From: an uncultured Clostridium sp.
GTDB taxonomy: Bacteria > Bacillota > Clostridia > Lachnospirales > Lachnospiraceae
Assembly (NCBI GenBank): GCA_937885015.1
Contig: CALAAS010000043.1
Span: 1 to 57,257 of the forward strand
Direction: 5' to 3'
DNA: 57,257 bases
In this document: positions 48,233 to 55,799 of the stretch, piece by piece
Position numbering within the stretch: the first letter of the stretch is position 1
Layout: each line of letters begins with the position of its first letter
Notes under the pieces: generated by a model
The model's input: only the letters and a program-made list of their open reading frames with translations
Told to the model about the DNA's origin: nothing
The model's database searches: none
Program-made: the position numbers and the translations under genes

Positions 48233-50020
48233 TTATTTCTTGTAGATGGCGCCGAAATGACATTTTTCCATACATGCGCCGCACTTGATACATTTATCGG
48301 TATCAATGATATGCGGATTCTTGACAGTTCCGATGATGGCTCCGGCCGGACATGTCTTGGCACAGAGCGTACATCCGCGGCACTTGTCACGGTCGATCAC
48401 GTAGGAGAGGAGTGCCTTGCAGACGCCGGCCGGGCAGCGTTTCTCCTTGATGTGTGCCTCGTACTCGTCGCGGAAATAGCGGAGAGTCGAGAGAACCGGG
48501 TTGGGAGCTGTCTGTCCCAGGCCGCAGAGGGAATTGTTCTTTACGTAGTAGCAGAGTTCTTCCAGTTTGTCCAGATCTTCCATGGTAGCCTGGCCCTTGG
48601 TAATCTTAGTAAGGATTTCCAGCATACGCCGTGTACCGACGCGGCAGGGTGTACATTTACCGCAGGATTCTTCTACCGTAAACTCCAGGAAGAATTTTGC
48701 GATATCTACCATACAGTCATCTTCATCAAGAACGATCAGACCGCCGGAACCCATCATGGAACCGATGGAGATCAGGTTATCGTAATCGATCGGAATATCG
48801 AAATGCTCAGCCGGGATACATCCGCCGGAAGGACCGCCGGTCTGGGCTGCCTTGAATTTCTTGCCGCCGGGGATACCGCCGCCGATTTCTTCGATTACTT
48901 CGCGCAGTGTGGTTCCCATGGGGATCTCCACCAGTCCGGTGTTGTGGATCTTTCCGCCCAGAGCGAATACCTTGGTACCCTTGGATTTCTCTGTACCCAT
49001 GGAGGAGAACCATTCCGGTCCGTTTAAGATGATCTGCGGGATGTTGGCCAGTGTCTCTACGTTATTGAGGATAGAGGGTTTTCCGAACAGACCCTTCTGA
49101 GCCGGGAACGGAGGTCTCGGACGCGGCTCGCCGCGCTTTCCTTCAATGGAGGTCATAAGGGCTGTCTCCTCACCGCAGACGAAAGCGCCGGCGCCAAGGC
49201 GAAGGTCAATATCAAAGGAGAAATCAGTTCCGAAGATATGGTCGCCTAAAAGCTCCATCTCCCGGGCCTGTGCGATGGCGATGCGCAGACGCTGCACGGC
49301 GATTGGGTACTCGGCACGGACATAAATAAAACCCTGGGTAGCACCGATGGCATATCCGGCGATGGCCATAGCCTCCAGCACTGCATGGGGATCGCCCTCC
49401 AGAACGGAGCGGTCCATGAATGCGCCGGGGTCGCCCTCGTCGGCGTTACAACAGACGTATTTCTGATCTGCATCGTTGCCTTTTGCCAGCTTCCACTTGA
49501 GTCCCGTGGGGAAGCCGGCGCCGCCGCGGCCTCTCAGACCGCTGTCCAGGATTGTCTGAATGACTTCGTCCGGGGTCATCTCGGTCAGAACCTTGCCCAG
49601 TGCCTGATAGCCGCCGGTTCCGATATACTCTTCAATGATTTCCGGGTTGATGATACCGCAGTTGCGCAGGGCAATACGGTGCTGTTTTTTATAGAAATCC
49701 GTGTCAGCCAGGGCTTTGATGCCGGCCGGAGTAACGGTTTCCTTGTAAAGAAGGCGTGTTACCACACGTCCTTTTAAGAGATGCTCGGATACGATTTCCG
49801 GGATGTCTTCTTCTTTTACCATGGCGTAGAAGGTGGCATCCGGGTATACGATCATGATCGGGCCCAGGGCGCAGAGGCCGTGGCAGCCGGTCTGAACCAC
49901 ACAGACTTCTTCGGAAAGGCCATTTTTTTCAATTTCTGCCTTTAAGGTTTCCATGATCTGCTGGCTTCCGGAAGAAGTACAACCGGTTCCGCCGCAGACT
50001 AAAACATGTGAACGATACAT
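48233..50020 (-). CDS. hydB: NADH-binding subunit of hydrogenase complex (NuoF-like)
   Basis: The 595-residue flavoprotein subunit has an N-terminal thioredoxin-like 2Fe-2S domain (residues about 1-90). A NuoF core carries the NADH/FMN motif GLRGRGGAGFPTGLKW, FVCGEETALM and the 4Fe-4S binding ESCGKCTPCRVG. Two C-terminal 4Fe-4S clusters are CRGCTLCAKTC and CIKCGACMEKC. It oxidises NADH or splits electrons between NAD and ferredoxin. It sits 15 bp upstream of hydA on the same transcript. Confidence 0.92.
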   Translation of the reverse strand: MYRSHVLVCGGTGCTSSGSQQIMETLKAEIEKNGLSEEVCVVQTGCHGLCALGPIMIVYPDATFYAMVKEEDIPEIVSEHLLKGRVVTRLLYKETVTPAGIKALADTDFYKKQHRIALRNCGIINPEIIEEYIGTGGYQALGKVLTEMTPDEVIQTILDSGLRGRGGAGFPTGLKWKLAKGNDADQKYVCCNADEGDPGAFMDRSVLEGDPHAVLEAMAIAGYAIGATQGFIYVRAEYPIAVQRLRIAIAQAREMELLGDHIFGTDFSFDIDLRLGAGAFVCGEETALMTSIEGKRGEPRPRPPFPAQKGLFGKPSILNNVETLANIPQIILNGPEWFSSMGTEKSKGTKVFALGGKIHNTGLVEIPMGTTLREVIEEIGGGIPGGKKFKAAQTGGPSGGCIPAEHFDIPIDYDNLISIGSMMGSGGLIVLDEDDCMVDIAKFFLEFTVEESCGKCTPCRVGTRRMLEILTKITKGQATMEDLDKLEELCYYVKNNSLCGLGQTAPNPVLSTLRYFRDEYEAHIKEKRCPAGVCKALLSYVIDRDKCRGCTLCAKTCPAGAIIGTVKNPHIIDTDKCIKCGACMEKCHFGAIYKK

Positions 50021-50034
50021 CTGACTTCCTCCTG

Positions 50035-50412
50035 TTATTTAAGATCTGCTGAATTTAAGGTGTATTTTTCAACCGGGTGTCCGCCGATCAGGTGTCGTTC
50101 TACGACTTCCGCCGCTTTTTCCGGTGTCATTTTAATATAGGTAATTTTTTCTTTGCCGGGTTCCATCACTTCCACAATAGGCTCGTACTGGCAGAGGCCG
50201 ATACAGCCGGTCTGGGTAACGGTTACTTTATTGGTCAGGCCTTTTTCCTGAACAAGATCGGAGAGGGCAGTCAGAACGGGTCTTGCTCCGCTGGCAATTC
50301 CGCAGGTAGCCATGCCGACTACAACACGGGTAAGGGAATGGCCGCCTTCACGCATCTGAACCTGATTTTGCATCCGCTCCCGGATGGCTTTTAATTCTTC
50401 AAGGCTTTTCAT
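50035..50412 (-). CDS. small 2Fe-2S thioredoxin-like ferredoxin of hyd operon
   Basis: The 125-residue protein has a thioredoxin-like 2Fe-2S fold. Cysteines lie in VVVGMATCGIASGAR and in TVTQTGCIGLCQYEP, the C-x(n)-C and C-x3-C pattern of this family. It resembles the N-terminal domain of NuoF-like HydB and the C-terminal half of NuoE. It is likely an extra electron carrier of the hydrogenase complex. The gene lies 15 bp ahead of hydB. Confidence 0.85.
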   Translation of the reverse strand: MKSLEELKAIRERMQNQVQMREGGHSLTRVVVGMATCGIASGARPVLTALSDLVQEKGLTNKVTVTQTGCIGLCQYEPIVEVMEPGKEKITYIKMTPEKAAEVVERHLIGGHPVEKYTLNSADLK

Positions 50413-50438
50413 AGTAATCCTCCGTTTGCATAAAGCGC

Positions 50439-50996
50439 CTAATACTGGGCGCCGCCGTCAGTTTCCTGTTGATTTTCTGATAAATATTCCGCAATATAAG
50501 CGGAAACATCGGGCAAATCCAGTGGAAGATCTCCGAGTATCTCCCGGAGCTGTCTCGTATCCAGGGTAAAGGATTTGCCGTTATACGAATATGTATAAAT
50601 AAAGTCGGTATCCGGATGACACGTAATCAGCGTGCGGATGGTGGCGTTCATGTCGCCCAGAGGCATCCGGTCAATGTGGGACAGGACAAAAATGGCTGTC
50701 ACCAGTGTTCCCTTTCCGGGTTCCGAAGCAATCTGGAGGCTGCCGCCGGTACATTCCGCCGCATATTGGAAAAAAGGAATGCCCAGGCCGACTTTCCGTG
50801 TTGTCCGGCTGGTAAAAAAAGGATCTCTGACCTGTTTCAGCTGTTCGTCTGTCATGCCGCAGCCGTTGTCCTCAATCTCTATGGTAAGGCGATCTGCTTT
50901 CACATCCGCCGATACGCGGATGGAGACAAGAGAAGCGCCGGCCCGGGTGGAATTTTCCGCCACATCGAGGACATTCAGTGAAAGCTCCGTCATCAT
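50439..50996 (-). CDS. GHKL-type ATP-binding protein in hyd operon
   Basis: This stand-alone GHKL ATPase-type domain of 185 residues has an N-box region LNVLDVAENSTRAGA. The G1 box is IEDNGCGM, and GLGIPFFQYAAECTGG is the G2-like segment. A C-terminal tail of about 65 residues is unassigned. It lacks a His dimerisation domain, so it is not a full sensor kinase. Serine kinases or anti-sigma factors of the RsbW type have this architecture. Its place between hydC and the 2Fe-2S gene suggests regulation of the hydrogenase complex or its redox signal. Confidence 0.78.
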   Translation of the reverse strand: MMTELSLNVLDVAENSTRAGASLVSIRVSADVKADRLTIEIEDNGCGMTDEQLKQVRDPFFTSRTTRKVGLGIPFFQYAAECTGGSLQIASEPGKGTLVTAIFVLSHIDRMPLGDMNATIRTLITCHPDTDFIYTYSYNGKSFTLDTRQLREILGDLPLDLPDVSAYIAEYLSENQQETDGGAQY

Positions 50997-51007
50997 GGCG
51001 CAAAAAC

Positions 51008-51499
51008 CTAGTATTTCGCCAGAATTCCGGGGATATCGTCTACGGTCAGGCGTCCGTATACCTCGTCATTGATCATCATGACAGGGGCAAGGCCGCAGGC
51101 GCCGACGCATCGACAGGAATCCAGAGAAAATTTGCCGTCCGGTGTGCATTCGCCGTTTGTAATGCCGAGAAGCTCTTCCAGTTTTTTGAAAATTTCGCCA
51201 GAACCCTTTACGTAGCAAGCCGTTCCAAGACAGACGGAAATGCGGTACTGTCCCTTTGGCTGCAGGGAGAACTGGGAGTAGAAGGTGCTGACGCCGTAGA
51301 TTTTCTCCAGCGGAATTCCCGTTTCATCGGAAATCATAGTCTGCACTTCGATGGGAAGATAGCCGTAAATCTCCTGCGCATGCTGCAGGATGGGCATCAG
51401 GGCGCCCGGGGTATCTTTGAGCTCGGCTATCACTTTTTTGAGCTGGACTTCCTGCTCAGGGGTACCGGTAAAGTGTACGCCTTCTTTTTTTTGAGACAT
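51008..51499 (-). CDS. hydC: NuoE-like 2Fe-2S subunit of hydrogenase complex
   Basis: The 163-residue protein has an N-terminal helical bundle and a thioredoxin-like 2Fe-2S domain. The cluster ligands are CLGTACYVKG and CRCVGACGLAP. This is the standard NuoE/HydC subunit that links the flavin subunit to the cluster chain. It is the first gene of the hydC-GHKL-2Fe2S-hydB-hydA operon, and its ATG is at 51499. Confidence 0.9.
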   Translation of the reverse strand: MSQKKEGVHFTGTPEQEVQLKKVIAELKDTPGALMPILQHAQEIYGYLPIEVQTMISDETGIPLEKIYGVSTFYSQFSLQPKGQYRISVCLGTACYVKGSGEIFKKLEELLGITNGECTPDGKFSLDSCRCVGACGLAPVMMINDEVYGRLTVDDIPGILAKY

Positions 51500-51586
51500 G
51501 TGAGAACCTCCTTGTAAAAATAATTCATGTTTGGAAAACAGGGAACGGTGCTGAAGCTAATGCGGCATCCGTTCGCTTTTGATACC

Positions 51587-51616
51587 AGTATAGCGCGTAT
51601 GCGGCTGTCCGTACAA
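51587..51616 (-). promoter_or_regulatory. candidate promoter of the hyd operon
   Basis: On the minus strand TTGTAC (51616-51611) and TATACT (51592-51587) are separated by 18 bp, about 90 bp ahead of hydC. An imperfectly placed inverted repeat, TTTTTGT-N9-ACAAAAA (51643-51665), lies upstream and may bind a regulator. I do not see a canonical Rex site. Nothing else is evident in 51500-51837 apart from the divergent promoter at 51752-51780. Confidence 0.5.
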
Positions 51617-51751
51617 TAAATGAAATTTATAGGGTTAATCAGTTTTTGTGATTCACCGACAAAAAAATTTCATATTTCTGTAAAACATTATACCTGTATC
51701 AAACTATAGACTAGTTTACCATGTTTTGAGTAAAAAATCTACATAATTTTG

Positions 51752-51780
51752 TTGAAAATCATGATTAATAATGGTATCCT
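51752..51780 (+). promoter_or_regulatory. promoter of the second sensory hydrogenase cluster
   Basis: TTGAAA (51752-51757) and TATCCT (51775-51780) are separated by 17 bp, about 60 bp ahead of the first start codon. Confidence 0.65.
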
Positions 51781-51837
51781 AAAAACAGGTATCTGTGAAA
51801 ATAAAACGAAAAATCCTGGAAAGAAAGGGGGATCTTT

Positions 51838-52185
51838 ATGACCCTTGAGGAAGCGCGCAATGTTTTGGGGGCAAGAGTGCTGGTAGGGGCTGATAATCTG
51901 GAACAGGAGGTGGGAACAGTCTGCGGATCGGATATGATGAGTGATGTCTTGGCTTTTTCCAAGGATCATTCCATTCTTCTGACGGGACTGTGCAATCCGC
52001 AGGTTATCCGCACGGCAGAAATGCTGGATATTATTTGTATTATTTTTGTGAGGGGAAAAAGGCCGGATGAGAAGACTCTGGAGATGGCGAAAAATACCGG
52101 ACTTGTGATTATGGAGACGGGACACCGGATGTTTTCTGCCTGCGGCATGCTCTACGCGGCTGGCCTCCGGGGAGGTGCGATCTGA
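51838..52185 (+). CDS. DRTGG-domain protein, first copy
   Basis: The 115-residue protein is made of a DRTGG-type domain, as found in phosphotransacetylases and CBS-domain regulators. Motifs include VGTVCGSDMMSDVLAF and the C-terminal GMLYAAGL. It likely binds a ligand or partner rather than catalysing a reaction. It heads the cluster and overlaps the next gene by one base. A homologous DRTGG gene closes the cluster at 54047-54391. Confidence 0.78.
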   Translation: MTLEEARNVLGARVLVGADNLEQEVGTVCGSDMMSDVLAFSKDHSILLTGLCNPQVIRTAEMLDIICIIFVRGKRPDEKTLEMAKNTGLVIMETGHRMFSACGMLYAAGLRGGAI

Positions 52186-52610
52186 TGTCAGAAGTAATTC
52201 GACTGCAGTATGACGTGTCGCCGGACGATTTTTCGCGGGCAGGCGAGGCGAGCAGTGATGTGAAGAATAAACTGAAGCAGCTGGGGATTACCCCGCTGGT
52301 AATCCGAAAGGTGGCCATTGCCCTGTATGAAGGGGAAATCAATATGGTGATTCATGCAAAGGGCGGCCGGATTACAGTGGAGGTTTCTCCGGAGACCATT
52401 CAGATGGTACTGGCCGATGTGGGGCCGGGGATTCCGGATATTGAGCTGGCGATGAAGGAGGGTTACTCCACTGCGCCGGATGAAATCAGGAGTCTTGGCT
52501 TTGGAGCCGGCATGGGCCTTTCTAATATGAAGAAATACACCGATGAGATGAAGATTGAGACGGAATTGGGGGTTGGGACGACGATCACGATGGTTGTCTA
52601 TGTGACGTGA
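52185..52610 (+). CDS. RsbW-like GHKL ATPase (anti-sigma or serine kinase type)
   Basis: The 141-residue protein has the N-box RKVAIALYEGEINMVIHA, the G1 box DVGPGI and the G2 region GFGAGMGLSNMKKY typical of RsbW/SpoIIAB-type kinases. Such proteins bind sigma factors or phosphorylate an antagonist. It lies between a DRTGG gene and the hydrogenase-like gene. Together with the PP2C phosphatase of the first sensory cluster it offers both kinase and phosphatase of a partner switch. Confidence 0.83.
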   Translation: MSEVIRLQYDVSPDDFSRAGEASSDVKNKLKQLGITPLVIRKVAIALYEGEINMVIHAKGGRITVEVSPETIQMVLADVGPGIPDIELAMKEGYSTAPDEIRSLGFGAGMGLSNMKKYTDEMKIETELGVGTTITMVVYVT

Positions 52611-52638
52611 GTTTCAGCCTGTCAGGGAGGATGAGAGG

Positions 52639-54018
52639 ATGGATAAATTTTATCACTCGGTCCGCCTGGATCAGGATCTGTGTATGGGCTGCATCAACTG
52701 TATTAAGCGCTGTCCGACGCAGGCGATCCGGGTCAGGAATCGGAAAGCGCAGATCAACAGCAAGTTCTGCATTGACTGCGGGGAGTGTATCCGCGTCTGT
52801 CCGCATCACGCGAAGCTGGCGCTCTACGACGGATTGGAGATGTTGAAGGAGTATGAATATACGGTGGCGCTGCCTGCTCCGTCTCTGTACAGCCAGTTTA
52901 ATAATATAGACGATATTAATATTATTCTGAATGGCCTGATTCGGATGGGTTTCGATGATGTGTATGAGGTGGGGGCTGCGGCGGAGCTGGTTTCGGAGGC
53001 AACGCGGGAATATATTGTGAGAAATTATAAGGGAGTACCGTTTATCAGCACAGCCTGTCCTTCGGTGGTGCGGCTGATCCGTGTCAAATTCCCTAATCTG
53101 ATTTCTAACCTGCTTCCGCTGAAACCACCTATCGAGGTGGCGGCTCAGGTGGCGGTCCAGAGGGCTTTGGAGAAGACGGGACTTCCCCGGGAAAAGATCG
53201 GGATTTTCTTTATTTCACCCTGTCCTTCCAAGGTTACCTATGTGAAATCGCCTCTGGGGACGGAAAAAAGCGAGGTGGACCGGGTTCTGGCCATCAAGGA
53301 TATTTATCCCCGTCTTCTTTCTTATATGAAGACGGAGACGGAGGTTCCGGATTTGGCGGAGGCTGGAAAGATCGGGGTTGGCTGGGGGCGGCGCAGCGGC
53401 GAGGCCAGCGGCTTGTTTACAGAGAGCTATCTGGCGGCGGACGGCATTGAAAATGTGATCCGGGTGCTGGAGGATATGGAGGACCAGAAGTTTTCCAATC
53501 TGAAGTTTGTGGAGCTGAATGCCTGTAACGGTGGCTGTGTGGGCGGGGTTCTGACCGTGGAAAACCCATATGTGGCGGAAGTTAAGCTGAAATGGCTGAA
53601 TAAATATATGCCGGTTGCCAAGACTCATATGGATGAGGAGACGAGAAACATGGTGGACTGGACGGCACCGGTAAAATTCGAACCGGTATTTAATCTGGGT
53701 CCCACGCTTTCAGAGAGTTTTTCCCGGTTCAATCAGGTGGAACGCCTTTGCCGGAGACTGCCGGGACTGGACTGCGGTTCCTGCGGTGCGCCCACCTGCA
53801 AGGCCCTGGCGGAGGACATTGTCCGGGGCGAGGCGGAGGAATCTGACTGCATTTACCATTTCCGGGAGAATCTCCACAAGCTTTCCGGCGAGGTGGCGAT
53901 TGTGTCGGAATGTCTGAAAAACCGGGAAAACTGCGGAAAAAATACCATGGCCATGTTGGAGTCCTGTGTAGACAAGATTGCCAGGGAGATAGCCAGGCTG
54001 GATGAGTCGGACAGTTAA
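52639..54018 (+). CDS. sensory-type [FeFe]-hydrogenase-like protein
   Basis: The 459-residue protein has two N-terminal 4Fe-4S clusters (CMGCINCIKRC and CIDCGECIRVC) and an H-cluster domain. L1 is STACPSV, L2 SPCPSK and L3 ELNACNGGCVGG. The four cubane ligands are kept, but the proton-relay Cys of TSCCP is Ala. A further cluster, CGSCGAPTC, lies near the C-terminus. No PAS domain is present. Loss of the relay Cys and the regulatory neighbours indicate a sensor rather than a bulk H2 producer. Confidence 0.82.
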   Translation: MDKFYHSVRLDQDLCMGCINCIKRCPTQAIRVRNRKAQINSKFCIDCGECIRVCPHHAKLALYDGLEMLKEYEYTVALPAPSLYSQFNNIDDINIILNGLIRMGFDDVYEVGAAAELVSEATREYIVRNYKGVPFISTACPSVVRLIRVKFPNLISNLLPLKPPIEVAAQVAVQRALEKTGLPREKIGIFFISPCPSKVTYVKSPLGTEKSEVDRVLAIKDIYPRLLSYMKTETEVPDLAEAGKIGVGWGRRSGEASGLFTESYLAADGIENVIRVLEDMEDQKFSNLKFVELNACNGGCVGGVLTVENPYVAEVKLKWLNKYMPVAKTHMDEETRNMVDWTAPVKFEPVFNLGPTLSESFSRFNQVERLCRRLPGLDCGSCGAPTCKALAEDIVRGEAEESDCIYHFRENLHKLSGEVAIVSECLKNRENCGKNTMAMLESCVDKIAREIARLDESDS

Positions 54019-54046
54019 GTTGGAAGGAATAAAGGAGGGGCGGATT

Positions 54047-54391
54047 ATGACGGTAGGGCAGCTGATGGAGAGCGGCCTATTTGAGGTAATACAGGGCAAA
54101 GGGACGCCGGAACGGGAGATTACGGTTCCGTTTTGCTGTGATCTTCTGAGCGTTGCCATGGGAAAGGCCCCGGAGGGTTGTGCCTGGGTTACAGTGATGG
54201 GAAATATCAACACGCTGGCAGTGGCAGCGCTGGCAGATGCGGCCTGTGTCATTCTGGCGGAGGGGATTCACCTGGATGAAGCAACTCTCGAAAAGGCGCG
54301 GGAGCAGGGGATTGCAGTGCTGCAGACGGAACAGCCGGTCTTTGAGGCTGCTTTGACGGTGTATCAGTTTCTTCACGGAAAGGAGAGCTGA
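54047..54391 (+). CDS. DRTGG-domain protein, second copy
   Basis: This protein of 114 residues starts MTVGQLMESGLFEVIQG and is related to the DRTGG protein at 51838. PFCCDLLSVAMGKAP and WVTVMGNINTLAVAALAD are the conserved parts. The ATG at 54047 has AAAGGAGGGG in front; the in-frame start at 54002 lies inside the previous gene. Its stop codon overlaps the next start by one base. Confidence 0.77.
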   Translation: MTVGQLMESGLFEVIQGKGTPEREITVPFCCDLLSVAMGKAPEGCAWVTVMGNINTLAVAALADAACVILAEGIHLDEATLEKAREQGIAVLQTEQPVFEAALTVYQFLHGKES

Positions 54392-55119
54392 TGGCGGCTC
54401 TGTATTATGATTTACATATTCATTCCTGCCTGTCGCCCTGTGGAAATGACGATATGACGCCGTACAATATTGTGGGGATGGCGGCGGTAAAGGGGCTGGA
54501 TGTGATTGCGGTTACGGATCACAATACCTGCCGTAACTGTCCGGCTGTATTGGCGGCGGCAAAGGAATATGGGATTTTGGCGCTGTGCGGCATGGAACTG
54601 ACTACTTCAGAGGAGGTGCATGCGGTCTGTCTGTTTGCGGAACTCTCCCAGGCGCTGGCTTTTGACGCCTATGTATACCCGCGGATTCTGGATGTAAAAA
54701 ACAGGGAAGATATTTTTGGACGACAGGAAATTTACGGACTTAATGATCAGGTGGCCGGAATCGAGGAGCGCCTGTTGATTTCGGCCACATCCATTTCTTT
54801 TGAGGGACTTTGGGAGCTGGTCCGTTCTTTTGGCGGGGTAATGCTGCCAGCCCATATTGACAAGAATTCCAACAGCCTGATTTCCAATCTGGGTTTTGTG
54901 CCGGAGGACAGCCAGTTTGCAGCGGCGGAGCTTCATGATATGGGAAATCTGCACCGTCTCAGGCGGAAGAACCCCTATCTGGAGGATTGTCGGATTCTGG
55001 TGGATTCGGACGCGCATTACCTGGAGGATATTCGGGAGCCGGAGTTTACGATTGAGGTGCCGGAGAGGAGTGCACGGGCGGTTTTGGAGGTGCTGTCAAG
55101 TCCTCTGCGGAATATGTGA
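54391..55119 (+). CDS. PHP-domain metal-dependent phosphoesterase
   Basis: The 242-residue PHP-fold protein has DLHIHSCLSPCG (motif I), VTDHNTC (motif II), GMELTTSEEVH (motif III), PAHIDK and VDSDAHY (later motifs). All metal-binding His and Asp residues of the family appear present, so it should be active as a phosphoesterase. The substrate is unknown. It occurs as the last gene of the sensory hydrogenase cluster and could remove a signalling phosphate. Confidence 0.85.
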   Translation: MAALYYDLHIHSCLSPCGNDDMTPYNIVGMAAVKGLDVIAVTDHNTCRNCPAVLAAAKEYGILALCGMELTTSEEVHAVCLFAELSQALAFDAYVYPRILDVKNREDIFGRQEIYGLNDQVAGIEERLLISATSISFEGLWELVRSFGGVMLPAHIDKNSNSLISNLGFVPEDSQFAAAELHDMGNLHRLRRKNPYLEDCRILVDSDAHYLEDIREPEFTIEVPERSARAVLEVLSSPLRNM

Positions 55120-55141
55120 GTAATATTTATAGAAAGCGATG

Positions 55142-55197
55142 CGAAAAGGAATTTCAGATTGTGAGAATGTCTGAAATTCTTTTTCGTACGCTTTTTT
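55142..55197 (+). terminator. terminator of the sensory hydrogenase cluster
   Basis: A 17-bp stem (55142-55158 with 55170-55186, one G-U pair) is followed by TACG and seven Ts. Confidence 0.8.
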
Positions 55198-55200
55198 TGA

Positions 55201-55229
55201 TTGACAAATAAAAATTTCGTGATTAAAAT
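55201..55229 (+). promoter_or_regulatory. promoter of the marR-MATE unit
   Basis: TTGACA (55201-55206) and TAAAAT (55224-55229) are separated by 17 bp, 35 bp ahead of the MarR start codon. Confidence 0.75.
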
Positions 55230-55263
55230 GTTAGGGTGCTTACAAAATAGAGGGAGAAGTGAT

Positions 55264-55734
55264 ATGGACAAGGTGCATGTGGGGGCCCGGATACGGATGG
55301 TGTCCAATTTAATATATCGGAGGATTAACCAGATGTGTGCCAGTGAGGGCGAGGAGCTGACGGCACATCAGGACTGGGTGCTGCGGTATCTTCTGGATCA
55401 TGAGGATCAGGCCATCTTCCAGCGGGATATGGAGCGGGCCTTTCAGATTCGCCGCTCTACGGCCAGCCGCGCTCTGGCGCTGATGGAGGAAAACGGTTAT
55501 ATTTTCCGGGAGCCGGTGCCAAATGATGCCAGGATGAAACGCATTGTGGTAACGGAAAAGGGGCGGGCAGCCAGGGAGCGGATGTGCCGTCGTCTCGATC
55601 GCTTTGAGGAAGAACTTCAGGCAGGAATATCGCGGGAGGAGCAGGAAATTTTTCTCTGCCTGCTGCATCGTCTGGAAGAGAATCTGGAGTGTGCCGGACG
55701 GAAAAATCCGGATACCGGAAATCCGGAAGGATGA
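55264..55734 (+). CDS. MarR family transcriptional regulator
   Basis: This 156-residue winged-helix repressor has a DNA-binding helix pair in FQIRRSTASRALALMEENGYI. The wing EPVPNDARMKRIVVTEKG has the conserved Asp and Arg of the family, and dimerisation helices lie at both ends. It lies 65 bp ahead of the MATE exporter gene and probably controls it together with its own promoter. The ATG at 55264 follows AGAGGGAGAAG. Confidence 0.88.
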   Translation: MDKVHVGARIRMVSNLIYRRINQMCASEGEELTAHQDWVLRYLLDHEDQAIFQRDMERAFQIRRSTASRALALMEENGYIFREPVPNDARMKRIVVTEKGRAARERMCRRLDRFEEELQAGISREEQEIFLCLLHRLEENLECAGRKNPDTGNPEG

Positions 55735-55799
55735 AATAATCCGTTTTTGGGGATTCAGCAATCTGACAGAATAGAAATAGAATAAGGAGAGGATCATGT

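Noticed and set aside
51643..51665. Rex redox-regulator operator upstream of the hyd operon
   Set aside because: TTTTTGT-N9-ACAAAAA does not fit the TTGTTAA-type Rex consensus well enough. It is kept only as a weak inverted repeat.
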